From: Diplonema japonicum
Lineage: Eukaryota; Euglenozoa; Diplonemea; Diplonemida; Diplonemidae
Direction of reading: 5' to 3'
Length of the DNA stretch: 64,000 nt
Assembly: GCA_964019335.1 (NCBI GenBank)
Contig: OZ025704.1
Coordinates: 1 to 64,000, forward strand
Of this stretch, positions 30,567-43,400 are shown piece after piece (position 1 is the stretch's first letter; the number at the start of each line of letters is the position of its first letter). The position numbers and the translations under genes are program-made. The notes under the pieces were generated by a model. That model saw only the letters and a list, made by a program, of their open reading frames with translations, had not been told where the DNA came from and ran no database searches.

Positions 30567-32107
30567 ATGGAGCAGCCTCAAGCAACAGTGCCAGGTACAG
30601 TACCAGTAGAGTACGTACACAACGGAGGGAAGGGAAAAGACAAAGATAAAGAAGACCAGAAAGATGACCGCAAAGCGCGTCGGAAGCTGCCTTCAAGGGC
30701 AGGACACGAAACGAAGTTCGATGTGGGGCCCAGGTACCAGTTGGTGAAGTCCGTGGGTGCCGGCGCCTATGGGTTGGTGTGGTCCGCCATTGATGCGCAA
30801 GACCCGCCTGCACCCAGTCACGCTGCAAAGGGCAACGTAGCAATTAAAAAAGTTACAAACCCCTTCGCTCACAAGATAGATGCCAAGAGGCTCATGAGAG
30901 AAGTGCTCCTTCTGTCGTCGCTGAAGCACCGGAACATCCTCGGCTTTAGGGACCTCATCACATCTGAGGAAAACGGGATCATGGCCATGTACATCATAAC
31001 AGACCTGATGGACATCGACCTGCACAAGGTCATTAGCTCACGCCAGACGCTTACAGAGAGGCACATCCAGTGCTTCATGGCGCAGATTCTGATGGGCCTG
31101 CACTACATCCACTCGGCAGGCATCTTGCACAGAGACATTAAGCCTAGCAACGTCCTCCTCAACGAGGATTGCGAGCTGAGGATATGCGACTTCGGTCTGG
31201 CAAGGCCCATCCCAAGGAAGGCTGCCGAGGAGCACAAGGTGGACAACGACAACAGCAAGTTTATGACGGAATACGTGGTCACTAGGTGGTACAGGTCCCC
31301 AGAGCTGCTTCTACAGGAGACTTACTACACCACTGCTATAGACGTATGGTCGTGTGGGTGTATCCTTGCGGAGTTGCTTGGGAGGCGCCCTATCTTCCCG
31401 GGGAATGATTGTATGCCAAGTGAAATAATACAAAACAACACGTAGATATCGAACAACTCTTGTGCATCACGACCCTGTGCGGTACGCCTAGCGCTCAGGA
31501 CATCAGCAACATTGGCAGCAAGCAGGCACAGAACTTCATCAAAACCCTTGAGGAGAGGCAGCCAGTGTCCTTTGGCACAGTGTACCCGAACGCATCTCCA
31601 GAAGGTAGGCAATCCTTTTTCATGACCACACTACAGCCATCGATCTGTTGTCGAAGATGCTGAAGTTCAACTACCATGACCGGATAACGGTGAGCGACGC
31701 ATTGTCGCACCCTTTCTTACGGCACTTGAGCCAGATGGGGAAGGTATGCATGGGAAATGCAGCAAACACTGTCCACAGCCCGTCGCGAGCAGGAGGTTCC
31801 TCTTTGAGTACGACGGCATGAATTTATCATTGTCGCAGATGAAGGGTATGTAAGGGGGCGGTGGATGAATGACGAAAAAAAAAAAAAAAAAGAAATCGTG
31901 CTCCGTGAAGTGTGCAAATACCACCCCGAGACGCAGTCGCAACTGGATGAAGTGCATGACAAGAACATTCAGAACAGCGAGCCATTGCCACAGCCACTGC
32001 CTGCCAAAGAGGGTGAAGACGCCCCTGTGCTGCAAACCGACATTGTCGAAGCAGAAAAGGAAAAGGAACAGGAAAAGCCTGCCGAGGACAAACCAGACGT
32101 CGAATAG
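30567..32107 (+). CDS. ERK-type mitogen-activated protein kinase
   Basis: Five exons (30567-31410, 31446-31604, 31637-31743, 31779-31845, 31893-32107) give 463 residues; introns are 35, 32, 35 and 47 bp. Motifs: Gly loop GAGAYG (64-69), VAIKK, catalytic HRDIKPSN (Asp190), DFGLARP, and the activation lip MTEYVVTRWYRSPE with Thr234/Tyr236, the dual-phosphorylation TEY site. The C-terminal tail is Pro/Glu-rich. The frame is open upstream to about 30402 behind a CACAG; no ATG lies there, so either 30567 is the start or a 5' exon is missing. It phosphorylates Ser/Thr-Pro sites downstream of a MAPKK. The last intron contains a run of 17 A. Confidence 0.9.
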
Positions 32108-33180
32108 TACTCTCCTTCATTTTCCCTCCTTTTTATTTTCCGAAGAATCCAAAAAACTTAAAAAAAAAAAAAAAGCCAGTGCGATTATAGGGTGGGGATG
32201 CCAACACTTTTTATTTTTCTCTCTCTTTTCTTTTTTCTTTTATCCCCTCCACCCCCTTTTTTTTTCATGTCTTTTAGCTCACTTTTTTATTTCAAAGAAG
32301 GAAGAAAAAAAAAAAAACTGCTTTCTTTTCACACACACCCCGGGGAAAAAAAGAGCCAAAAGCTATATTTCTTTTCTTCTTGAAAGAAGGCAAGGCGGGA
32401 TGACATGAAGAAAGAAAGAAAAGAAATAAACACATAACGGCGGAGGTTTTTGAAAAGGGACATGGAGGAGTGACAGATCCCCCCCCATTCTTTTCTTATT
32501 CTTCTCCCCCCCCCTTTTTTTTGCAATGTAAAAGAACTTTTGGTCTTGGGTAACTCTTTGGTTGGTATTCACTTTTCTTTTAAAACTATAAACCTCTTTT
32601 TATTTGCCCTGTAAGAAAGGCGAACTCCCGGAATTATGTCCTTTTCCGGGTTGGGTTGGTTTCCTCTGAATAGTGGTAAGCGTTGAAGTGAAGCAGGAAA
32701 GAAGAAGAAGAAGAAGAAGAGGGGGGAGGAAAAATAAATCATTGTGCAGAGTTGATAAAGCAGCAGCAGCACAGGTGTGATTCAAGTGTAGCAGCAGTGA
32801 GACATAGGATGCCATGTGTCGGGTGTCTCCTTTCCGGGGAAAGAATAAAGAGGTTTACGATATTTCATGTCCAATGTACGGTTTTATTTCCCTCTCTCTC
32901 TCTCCGCCCGTCCTCCCCATCCTTTTTTTTTCTGGATATGCTCGTTACACCATTACCATTGATCTGCCTCTTTCCCTCCCTTGAAGTTGTCTCTTACCGC
33001 CGCTGCACCCTCACAACACTCCCCACCTCCTTTCTGGGATAAGATATGAGTCTCATAGGTGACCTCGTCAGGTGCCAAGCTTGCCGTGCTTGCCGTAATT
33101 AATTTTCTTTTTCTTCATATTCAAAAGATGACTTCTTTCGCTATTAGTTGTTAGGGTTCTGCCCACCATCGCCAACAGGG
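32108..33180. other. Intergenic region, nothing recognised
   Basis: About 1.07 kb with T-, A- and C-runs and a (GAA)n-like stretch near 32700-32720. Short open frames exist on both strands, but none has a recognisable domain or good start context. Confidence 0.5.
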
Positions 33181-34212
33181 ATGCTGCTATGGTTGGTGTG
33201 CGTGCTGGCGACTGATAGGAGCTGCCAGTTCAGCGACGATGGGACTGCGGGGAGTGCTGCTGTATTCGGCAGCAGCGTAGGGGAGAAGACTGTTGTGCTG
33301 CAGGTGGTGGGCGATGTGTTCAGCAACAGTGCTGCGATGAGCCAGCTGGCAATCGACGCCGTCACAGGTCAAGCCGTCAGCCCAGGCTGGGACACCGTGA
33401 AAGATACAGCAGTTCAGGCTGTGTTCACAGCTGAGGATGACAGCCTCTTGGTGTTCAACATCACAGCGGACCCCGTCACCGTTACAGGCGACCTCCTCAC
33501 AGCCACCCTCCCAGGGGCCCTCTTTGCCTCGGGGCTCCCTCTTAACTGTTCTAACACTTGGACTATCCAGAACCTAACCGCTGCTACAGAGGAACTTCTT
33601 TCTTTATACACCTCTCTGAACGGCGCTCTGTGGACCAGCAACACTGGCTGGCTGGGGGACCTCACGCGGCCCTGCCACTGGCATGGCGTGGCCTGCATCA
33701 ACGACAGTATTACCGGGCTCTTCCTAAACAACAACAACTTAGAGGGTGTCCTTCTCGGCGGCATGCTGCAGGCCATCGGAGGAGACATTCGCGAGTTGCA
33801 CCTGGGCAACAACAAGCTGAACGGATCCCTCACTGACCTCCAGCTGCACGCTTTCACCCAGATCGAGACCATCTCCCTTATGAACAATGGCATCACAGGT
33901 ACCCTGCCTATTGAATGGGGGACTGTGCCCACGTTGCAGCAGATCATCTTGTACCGCAACGAGCTAGATGGCACGATCCCCGTCGAGTGGGGGAACATCA
34001 CAAGCCTCTCCACAGTACTCGTACACCAGAACTCCTTGTCGGGCACGCTGCCGGACTGGGGCAACCCCACGCACCCCATGAAACACCCCACTCTCAAAAA
34101 GTTGTGGGCATACGGCAACAACCTCACAGAGAGCCGTCCGGATGACGATGGCCTTGCTTTGCAAGAAGCCGCCTTCCCTTTTGGTCCAAGCAAAGCGAGC
34201 AACACACTTTGA
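33181..34212 (+). CDS. Secreted leucine-rich repeat protein
   Basis: 343 residues, one exon. A hydrophobic start (MLLWLVCVLAT) fits a signal peptide. The first 130 residues are Val/Thr-rich and unrecognised. Then comes a plant-type LRR N-cap (LNGALWTSNTGWLGD...CHWHGVAC) and about six LRRs of the LxxLxLxxNxLxGxLP type, e.g. IRELHLGNNKLNGSL and LQQIILYRNELDGTIP. There is no membrane anchor or kinase domain, so it is probably extracellular or cell-wall associated and binds a ligand or partner. Several NxS/T sequons are present. The ATG sits 2 bp after CAACAG. Confidence 0.75.
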   Translation: MLLWLVCVLATDRSCQFSDDGTAGSAAVFGSSVGEKTVVLQVVGDVFSNSAAMSQLAIDAVTGQAVSPGWDTVKDTAVQAVFTAEDDSLLVFNITADPVTVTGDLLTATLPGALFASGLPLNCSNTWTIQNLTAATEELLSLYTSLNGALWTSNTGWLGDLTRPCHWHGVACINDSITGLFLNNNNLEGVLLGGMLQAIGGDIRELHLGNNKLNGSLTDLQLHAFTQIETISLMNNGITGTLPIEWGTVPTLQQIILYRNELDGTIPVEWGNITSLSTVLVHQNSLSGTLPDWGNPTHPMKHPTLKKLWAYGNNLTESRPDDDGLALQEAAFPFGPSKASNTL

Positions 34213-34285
34213 AGTTAGTTTAGTGCGATATTAGTAGATAAACGTTTTTTCAACACAACCAGACAGGGCAACACTCGTTACTATC

Positions 34286-37200
34286 ATGTCGAAGCCCCGT
34301 CGTCCGAAGAATGAGTCCGGCCCAGCGCAGAGCGGTGCGTTCTCAGGCCTCGCTTCGCATGCGGACCCTTTTGCCGCTTTTACAAACTTCGGTGGGGTTG
34401 CAGCGGAGACAAGCGAGGGCCTGACGTCAGACTTTGCTCAGGCTTTCAAAAGACTGACCAAACGAGATGCCACCACAAAGGTGGGCGCTTGTAACACGCT
34501 GCAGGAATTGATCAGCACGTCAGACGAGGAGGATGTCATCCAAGCGATACCTGAGATGGTGGCCGCGATCAAGAGGAGATACTACAGCAAGGACAAGCAC
34601 CTGAGGAAGGGGCTGTGCAAGTGTATCCAAGCACTGTTTTCGAGAGGGAAGGCTGTCAAGAAGAAGTGTGTTCCCCAGCTGGGCCAACTTTTGGGTCCCT
34701 GGCTGTGTTTGCAGTACGATCGTGAGCCTGAGGTACGCACCTCTGCCAGCGATGCGTGGAATGTGACCTTCGATAGCGTAGAGCGCACGAAGAGTGCCGT
34801 CGTGCTGTGTGAGAGCAAGCTTGTAACGTCACTGCAGCGCATGTTGCTGATCACAGTAGACCAACTCAAGGACGAAGAGGGTCTTAGGCAGGAAGAAGCT
34901 ATGGAAGTGCTCGAAAACATTCAGACAGCAGTCCTATACGTCTGCGCACACCTTATTGAGCTCTCAGCAGGGAGCGACAACATGGAAAAACTTCTCGCTC
35001 TTCTGGTATGGAGTTAGACAGCAAAGAAAACGATACTAGGTAACGGAGCTCTTTGAAGAGAACAAGCTTTGTGTGTTGGGGGACAGCAAGCTGGCGAAGG
35101 TCCGTGCTGCCGTCTACAAAGTGGTATGCCACGTGGCACGCAACACAATACACAGATAGCATCGTGCTTGCAGAACGCATCAGAACACTTAGAACCATAT
35201 AGCCACCAAGTTGCAACTTTCATGCAGAACGCATTTAGCGAAAAAACGTCTGAAGTCCACGCTGATTTGTGGCCGGCGATGCTGCTGTGGATGAAGAAGA
35301 TGCCTGAGGGGTTGAAGAGCGTTAAGAACGTGCAGGTGACCATCTTCCAACGTCTATTCGCCATGCTGAGGAAGACGAGTGGTATCGCTGGCTCACATGT
35401 GACGTGCAGATCGCTGCTACCCTTTCTCATGCTTGTAGATAACAACATGCTCGCTGCAGGAGATACAACAGGCGCGAAGTTCTGTGCCTTTGCGGAGGAC
35501 TTTCTGATAAGCTTGTGGAACGGAATGCAGTCTAATTCTCTCCCAGTATCGGAGGTACCGCTCCTGCTAGAGGCGTGGGCCGAGTGCTGGTGGTACCTCA
35601 CGTCCAACATCAACAACAGTTTTGTTGCACCCTACTCTACTCAGATAGAGCAACAGATGATCACCAACCACCTCGTACCTGTTATGAGGCAGTGCCTTTT
35701 GTCTCCCTTCCGATTAGGCTCTAAGTACATCATTGAAAAGATCTCGCCTGTGCTGACGAAGGCTAGCACCATGCCGTCCCTGCACCAGCCCTTGCTCGCT
35801 GCGTGGACCACCATCCTGAGCGACTTTGAGGCGGGTGCCGTTTTCTGCGCAGAATACGAACCAAAGAAAGGGAAAAAACTCCTCTATGACTCCCTGCAAG
35901 AATCTGATGTCGACCAAAAGGTATGATATGAAGCATGGCATGAGCATTACAGATGGGTATCAAAAGGCTAGCACACTTATTGAGCGACATGCGCAAAGCT
36001 GTTGCACCGGCTGGGGTGCAAGACTACTTCACAGAGGTAACGCTGCTGGTCGGAACATTCCTCATCAACACTCTTGCTGCCCCAGGTGTGCACGGTTAAG
36101 TACTTAGTTTTTTGACACAAACACCAACACAGGTGACGCACACCTGCCGATCGTGTCATGCTGGAAGGAATGCAAGTGGGATCTCGTGCCTAAGCTGCTG
36201 CTTCAGGCGTACACCAACATCATAAAGCCTTGCTTAGTTAAAAGCCTCAGGGGGGATCCTAAGGGCACCACCTGCGTGGCATCAATGAGCTTCTCGCACT
36301 TGCTCTCTTTAGCTAATGTGTTCCTCTGCGGCAATGACAGCTCCACAGTGGAGCTGCTGCAAGCAGCAGGTGACTGCAAGAACCCTGGCATACTAGCAAC
36401 ACTCTTTAAAGAGATTGAGTTAAGTAGTGAAAGCGCTGTGGTGGTCGCCTTAGAAGACTTGTCGAAGCTCGTGGCAAAGAGGTGCTTCGCAGAACCTGAG
36501 GATTGGTCAGAGGTCTTGGTCAAAGTGTTGCACATCACACCCCACCACGTGGTGGCTGCCTTGAAGTCCATGAAGCAGGCTATTGCAGAATCACCGTGTT
36601 GCACGCTGATAAAGACGTTCCTTACAATTCTGGAATCAGCAAGTCTTTTGCCCGACAACCAAACCTTGTGGGACGATCTAATGACATTCACGATCACGAC
36701 AGTGCTGCAAGGTGGCGTCGGGGAGGAAGTCGCTGACGTGCTTGGCAAGTGGTCATCATTAGTAGCCGCTTGCCCGTCGTCGACAGTCGTAGCAGCCACG
36801 CATGAGCAGCTTGTTAAGTATGTCACGTGCATGCAGCATACCACACCAGGTACCTGGAGAAAGGGGTCGTACAGTCGACTAATGTGTTCAGCAAGGTGTA
36901 CACCCTGCCGTGCCTTCGTGCGTGCATCCTTGACGTGAGCATCCTTGACGCACTGTGGGCACAGGTGACGCTGCGCGGTGAGGTATGTGCACGGAATAAT
37001 CAAAGCAAACCTACAGGCCTGGACACCACTGGTGAAAGACACGGGCATCTTAGGAGGACCTATCCTCGATTATGATGAAGCAACGGGACTAGCATCTTGG
37101 GCCAACGCTATCACAGTTTTCGTCTCTGGCAGTGACAAGGAATCTGCACTCTCTCTCGCCTTGCATTACTGCAAAGCAAAGCTCCTGGCCGATGCTCGGA

Positions 37201-39377
37201 TGGTGAATGATGAGCTTGGTTATGACTGTGCACAGGCATGCGAAGACGTGCTGGGCTGCCTATGTGCTGACGAAGTTGTGGAGCACTGCCTGCATGAGCT
37301 GGACTCCGGCTGCGACGTCAATGCCGCGTGCGCAATTTATATCCTTCGACAGCTTGCTGTCCACAGCGAAGAGGGACAGCTTGCTGTACTGAAAGGCGCT
37401 TTGCCACCCCGACACAACCACGCGCTGTCTGTTCTACAGATGGCCATCTCAGCCCCGAGCAAGTCCGTGCCCGAAGACGCACTGGCTGCCATTACAGAAT
37501 GGTGCTCAGAGATCGCCGAGATGGATGAAGTTGGCGAGCCTGTCGAGGATAGCCAGATTCTCACTGCTTTGATGTTGTGCCTGTGGGTGCCACGAGATGA
37601 CACAGTAGCAGAGATCATTAGCGTCCTGTCTGCAGCGGCACTTGAGAGACTGCAAGCGGCTTCACCTGTTCATGCCTGGGAGCTTCGCCTGAAGTTGTCT
37701 CTTGCCCTTGCTCTATTCGAGAGCAATGACATCGCAGAAGTCGCTCCCCATGTTGCAAACCTCTTCCAAAAATACGCACCAGCTCAGAAGTTCGCGTGGT
37801 CACACTCAGACAGCGCGCAGCCACTGCCAACTGAAGGTTGCCTATACCACCCTCTGAGCCAATTAGTTACTTCGTGCACCTCAGACAAGGTGGACGTTGG
37901 GTCCAAAGCCCTTATCCTGACAGTGCTGATCGACACGCTTGTTGCGATGGGCACACGCGACCTCAAGAGAGACGAGCAGGACGCCGTTGCACTTCTGTGT
38001 GAGTGCCTGGCCAATATTAGCACTGCAGATTTGGGTGTGCTGAGCCCTCAGTGGGGTAGTGTTGTGTGTGAGATGTTCCTCAGCAGTTGCAAAGAGGTCC
38101 TTAGTTACACTGAAGCTGATGATGAAGACACAGAGGAGTCCGTCGCTGAACTGCGACCAGTATCGGGATCTAAGCACATCACACTGGCACTCAGTGCGGC
38201 GCTGGGACGGCTCGACATCGACCAACTTGTTGAAGGTGCGCTCCCTGAAGTGGGAAAGATCTTCATTTCGCAGCTCTTGGAGCTCGGAGAGAGGCTGAAC
38301 CCGCAACCCAAGCCAGTGTCGCAGAACACTTTCAGAACGGTATTTGATGCGCAGCACCGTGTGCTGGCACACACCGCACAGCTGCAGTGCTACCTTGTAG
38401 GATGGTACTTGATCCTTGACCTTCTTGACAGGGTCTTCTATAACGTGTCTGTCGAAGACTGCACGTCGCCCATACGAGGTGCTTTCCTTGAGGAACTGAA
38501 AGAAAACGACATCCTGAAAACCCTCATGAATGTGTTGAGCGGTCTTATGCTTGTCCCGAAGTGGGCAGTGCTGCGGACAATCCGCCCCGACCTCGACACG
38601 CAAGAGACACCTGTTAATGACCAGCGCGACACGCTGCTCTGCATGACGACGATGCTTCCGGACGATCTTAACACGTCACTGCTGCACCTTAGCAGATTCG
38701 GATCGCTGGGCGACGTAGGGCTCAGTGCCGTGCTGGTGTTCAACAAGCTTCTCGGCACTGTACCTGTGTCCCCGAGGAGATGGGTCAATGACTGTGACCC
38801 GTCCCTGAAAGAGTCCATGAATAACTTTGTAGTTACCTACCTGTCACCTGACCTCATCAAAAAAGAGCTGAATTACGTAGTGGAGAAAGGCGGAGGGAAG
38901 CTCACCTTCTCACCGAGCGACGAGCTGAAGGTTCGCGTGCAGCCGAACGCTTGCAGTGTTATCCTCGAGTACGACTACCAGGACACGATAGTTTCAGTGA
39001 AGATGCTGGTCCCCCCTTCGTTCCCTCTAGCATCCATCCAGCACCCCAGCCTTGATGCACAAGTAACGCGGGCTAAGGCAGGGCTGCGGGAGGATGTGTG
39101 GAGGAGGTGGCTCGTTCAGATGACTGCAAAACTCCTAAACAAATCGGCTAGGCTGTGGGACTGTGTTCAGTTGTGGCAGCAAAACCTGACCAAACACTTC
39201 GACGGACAAGACCCGTGCCCTATCTGCTACCAGGTAGTCAACACATCGACCCAGCAGCTGCCCACAATGGAGTGTTCCGGGTGTAAGGGGAAGTATCACA
39301 AGCTTTGCCTCTATAAATGGTTCAAGCAGTCCAACAATTCCACGTGCCCCCTGTGTCGTAAATCGTGGTGCGCCTAG
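34286..39377 (+). CDS. LTN1: Listerin E3 ubiquitin ligase (ribosome-associated quality control)
   Basis: Seven exons (34286-35005, 35040-35123, 35156-35920, 35953-36085, 36133-36817, 36850-36982, 37017-39377) give 1626 residues; introns are 34, 32, 32, 47, 32 and 34 bp. The N-terminus has the Listerin signature: an SGLASHADPFAAFTNFGG region, then FAQAFKRLTKRDATTKVGA. A long HEAT-like solenoid follows. The C-terminus has the RWD-like region and a RING with CPICYQV...CSGCKGKYHKLCLYKWF...CPLCR. Listerin ubiquitinates nascent chains stalled on 60S subunits. The length matches the family (about 1550-1770). Exon joins were set by frame and homology. The ATG lies 73 bp after the LRR gene's stop. Confidence 0.95.
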
Positions 39378-39488
39378 TTACAATCCATCATTTAACGCCT
39401 TCTAACCAACCGGCGTATTGACTAGTGAGATTCCGTTACATTTTCCCTTCCCCCCCCTTTTTTATTGTTTGCTACTCCACATAGGAAC

Positions 39489-40397
39489 ATGCCAAAGCGC
39501 ACGCAGAGCGCATGGTGGGAGGGCCTGGTATTGGAAAATGCGGAGCACTACTCAGGGGAAGCGATGGGGTACACACCAAGTGGTTCGAGGCTTGAGATCT
39601 TGGAAGAAGTGGAAGATGAGAAGGAGCAACAAACGCTACTTGCAACATTCGATGAATGGAGAGCGTTGAAGAGGAGGGCACGCAGGGGAGCCCCTCCCAC
39701 CGTACCCATTGTGCCTACATGGAGGGAATACATGAAGAAGCATAAAGGGTCAAACATTGTGAGGTACAGCAAAACACGCAAACACAACTTATCGATAAAC
39801 ACAAAGGTGTCGTTGTACATGGGCAGCATGCTGGACGTGCTGGTGGACGGTATAGTCAATGCCGCAAACAGCAGGTGTTTGGGTGGAGGAGGCATCGACT
39901 TCGTAGTTCACAAGCAGGCAGGGGAGCTACTTCTAGCAGAATGCGCTACGTTCAAGGGCTGTGCATCAGGTGAGACAAGGATCACAAAAGGCTACGACCT
40001 GGTGGCAGACTTCGTGCTGCACACCGTGGGCCCCATCGGCGAGGACCCTGCTGTACTGCGGTCAAGCTACACATCAACACTCAACTTAGCAAACAAGTAT
40101 CAGCTGAGCAGCATTGCTTTCTGCATGATATCCACAGGCATCTACGGCTACCCACTCAGGAAGGCCACCAATGTTGCACTCGACACTACGAGGCAGTGGT
40201 TGGAGGACCACCAGAAGGAGAAAAGCACGGTACTCAAACACATCACATTCTGTTGCTTCACACAAGATGAACACGACATGTACTTGGAATTAATGCCCAC
40301 GTACTTCCCTCCCCCTTCCTGCGACCATACCATTACCTTCGGCGACGAGCCAGAGGACGAGCCAGAGGACGAGTCAGAAGGCAGCGCTACAGAATGA
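39489..40397 (+). CDS. Macro-domain ADP-ribosyl hydrolase (MacroD-like)
   Basis: 302 residues, one exon. Residues 1-95 are a basic/acidic extension (SAWWEGLVLENAEHYSGEA). The macro domain follows: VDGIVNAANSRCLGGGGID (ADP-ribose binding, Asn-Ala-Ala-Asn), GETRITKGYDL, FVLHTVGP and ISTGIYGYP. These are the features of the MacroD/ALC1-type class, which removes mono-ADP-ribose from acidic residues or hydrolyses O-acetyl-ADP-ribose. The tail is acidic with EDEPEDE repeats. The ATG lies 4 bp after a pyrimidine tract and ATAG, 111 bp after the Listerin stop. It is probably cytosolic or nuclear. Confidence 0.88.
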   Translation: MPKRTQSAWWEGLVLENAEHYSGEAMGYTPSGSRLEILEEVEDEKEQQTLLATFDEWRALKRRARRGAPPTVPIVPTWREYMKKHKGSNIVRYSKTRKHNLSINTKVSLYMGSMLDVLVDGIVNAANSRCLGGGGIDFVVHKQAGELLLAECATFKGCASGETRITKGYDLVADFVLHTVGPIGEDPAVLRSSYTSTLNLANKYQLSSIAFCMISTGIYGYPLRKATNVALDTTRQWLEDHQKEKSTVLKHITFCCFTQDEHDMYLELMPTYFPPPSCDHTITFGDEPEDEPEDESEGSATE

Positions 40398-40483
40398 TGA
40401 CTGTCTTGAAACCTTAATCGAACGTTGTCTTATTTGCCGCTGTCAGCAACACCTCACACTGCAATACTCACAGGAACATCTAC

Positions 40484-43400
40484 ATGTTGCGATGTGCTGT
40501 CGTTCTGCTGTTCCTGCACTGTTATGTGTTTGGGCTTCTGACAGAAGAGGCACAGCAGGACATGGGACAGGCCGGGTTGGATGTGGGACATTTTAGCTTG
40601 CAAGGCATGAAGGATGCAGCTGAAGAGCTGGCGTCGAAGGAGTGGCCTGTCGAAGCATCGTGCTTGGCGGGTGAGCATCCAAAAGCGTTGTGTGAAATGA
40701 GAGCAGATATTCTGGAACGTGACGTTTTTAGAAGTGAGACAGCCCAGGCCGGGCGTGTGTTCCATTCTCTCTTTGTCGACGGCATCCGCACTGTTGAGGA
40801 TCTGGCAGACGAGAGCCTGGACAGCATCGACCTCGACCTTGACAAGCGTGAGTTCAACACTGACTTCTGTAGTTCCACCTGGTTTGGTGAAAACTCAAAC
40901 TATGTAGACGATACTACTTGCATCAGCGGTACAGCGTGCAGCCAGCTTAACGGTCCTGTGACCCAAGCGGGCGACGGCCTCACTTTAAAGAAGATGACAC
41001 TCACCCTTGCACACGCTCTCAGCACTGGGCCCCGCACCACACAGAACTTTGAAGCAGCCTACACGTCCTCCCGCATCACACTGAACCCTGAACACAACAC
41101 AGTTGCTGACCTGTACGAGGGCAACAAGCCTTTCCACACTTACCTCTTCTTGCAGCTCGCCTTCCTTCCTGACCTGCACTGGGCATACTACGGTGACAAC
41201 AGCAGCAATTTATTTCTGGGATATAAACGCGACCTTCACACAGGCGACAAGGTGTACACGTACGGCAGCAGTGAGGGGTTGTTCTTCTTTTCTACTGACA
41301 AGAACGGAAAGCCAGTAAGCCAGACAGGACATGACCCCACATGGGCCATGAAGGAGCGACTGTGGTACGTAACTGGCTGGAATGGGCTGGACCCGACTAA
41401 CCCACGCTTCACAACACCGTTCAAGTGGACAGATGTCTACAGTTTCTCCCCCCCTAAGGACAACGACGTTGGTATTTCGTCAGTGTCGCGCGTGACCAGC
41501 GAGGGCGTTGCAGGCGCCGATTTCTATCTAAATGGCTTTGTGCACCGATTCTTGGACAAAGTAAAGCTGCATAAGGACAGCGTGTTCTTTGTGATGAACG
41601 ACAAAGGTGTCCACATGGCGTCGAACAAAGTAGCGGTTACCAACGGGGTCTCTGTGCAAGCAGTCGATGTGCCGTATGCTGAGATAGCGCAGACAGCCAA
41701 GTACCTCATTGAACACTATCCCTCTCTTGTTGACTCGTCGCAGAGTGACTATAAGAAGGCACAGCTTGCCTATGCTAAATTCATGACCATCGACATAGGT
41801 GGCACCACGTGGCGTGTAAGTGTGACGGCCCCGGTAGAGCTCTTCGGATGGTCAGTAACATACATGGTTCCCGTAGGGCCCCACGAGCCCATCCCTTCCG
41901 AGACAAACAAGTGCATCACAAAGATAGGGTGCGCAACATCGGTAGGAGGCTCTGTGTTGGAATGGCGCAAAGCCTTCGCTGACGCTAAAAATACCCACCT
42001 GCAAATTCTTGAGCAGAATGCGCGGGAGGTGGTTCTGTCTATTGATGTGGACCGCGACACGTCATTGGCTCACACATCGACAGCTGCAGACCTGCGCGCA
42101 AAGCTCGACCAGTTCCCCATGGACTACGTGCACATTGTGAACACCAAGACGCGCACGATCGAAGCAGCAGTGAACAGGGTCGCCGATAATTATTATGAAC
42201 TTAAGTGTGTAGACGACTGCACCTCGGGGCAACTTTATGACGGCACAACGCCCGTCGAAGATAACGTTGCCATCGACTGGAAATGGTACGGCCTTGCAAG
42301 CAGGCTCCCTGCCGGGCACCTGAAAGGTTTTCATGTGCTGTACGACCTACACGGTCAGAAGGCACACTCATACGTGCTCATCGATCCGTCGCGGCCGGAT
42401 GTGGTCATCAACGTGGGGTACACATTGAGCACCTACCGCAAGTATCTCTCGACATACGCGAACGAGGGCACTGTGGTCTACGTGATGGACAACGTGCTAC
42501 GGCTTAAGGGTGCCTCGGTGGGTGCATGGCCCCCACGTGCCTCGTCGGATCAGGCACACAAGCACGTTTACGAGTCGGCACGTGCACTGCAGCACCATGT
42601 AGTAGACATTGTAGATGAATACGTCAGGAGCCTCGAGGTGCCTACCGATGAGGGAACCCTCTTTGTCGATTACCGCAGAATGGGAACAGGCCCTTTCCAC
42701 ACCGCACAGTCGTACTCTGTGCTAGTTATAGTGAGACAGACACACCAGGTAGCTGTGTCCAGCCAAGGCCTACCAAAGGAATGTATTCCTTGTTCAGCCA
42801 GCACTGTTAGCATGGAAGTGCGTAAGCAAGTGCTGCAGGAAGCTGTAGACGAGACACGTGATGCCCTCCACACGCCCCCACGTGCTGTGTTGGCCACCGA
42901 CGCCTATATGCAGGCAGGATATCTTGATGCAAGCGACCCCGCTGCGATGTTGAAGCACTTCAAAAAACAGCTGAACACTTACAGCGCCACCCTGTCATGG
43001 GTGGGCATCTACGACGTCGCTACCTTCTCCTTCATAGGCACCCTTGACAGCGGGAAGCAGGAAAACACAGCACTAGGCGCATTGTGGATGACCAGGGGGA
43101 CAGCCATGTACAAAGAACGAGACGATGTCCCTCCTAAAGACTTGTGGGCGTGGAGCGCTATGGAAACGATTGGTACAGAGGTCATGATGCTGGCAGTGCG
43201 CCCCGTCATCCGGGACGACTCTATGGTGGGGGTGCTTGTGGCGGGTGTGTCGCTTGCGAAGATCAAAAACAGCGCCTTCAAACATTTGTCAACGGAGCAC
43301 ATTGTAGTGCTCAGTGCGACAGGCACTCCTCTGTTCTCCACGATGCCGGACGCTGACGCGCAGCAGATGGCGGAGAAGTACACTAAGCTGTACCCGGCTA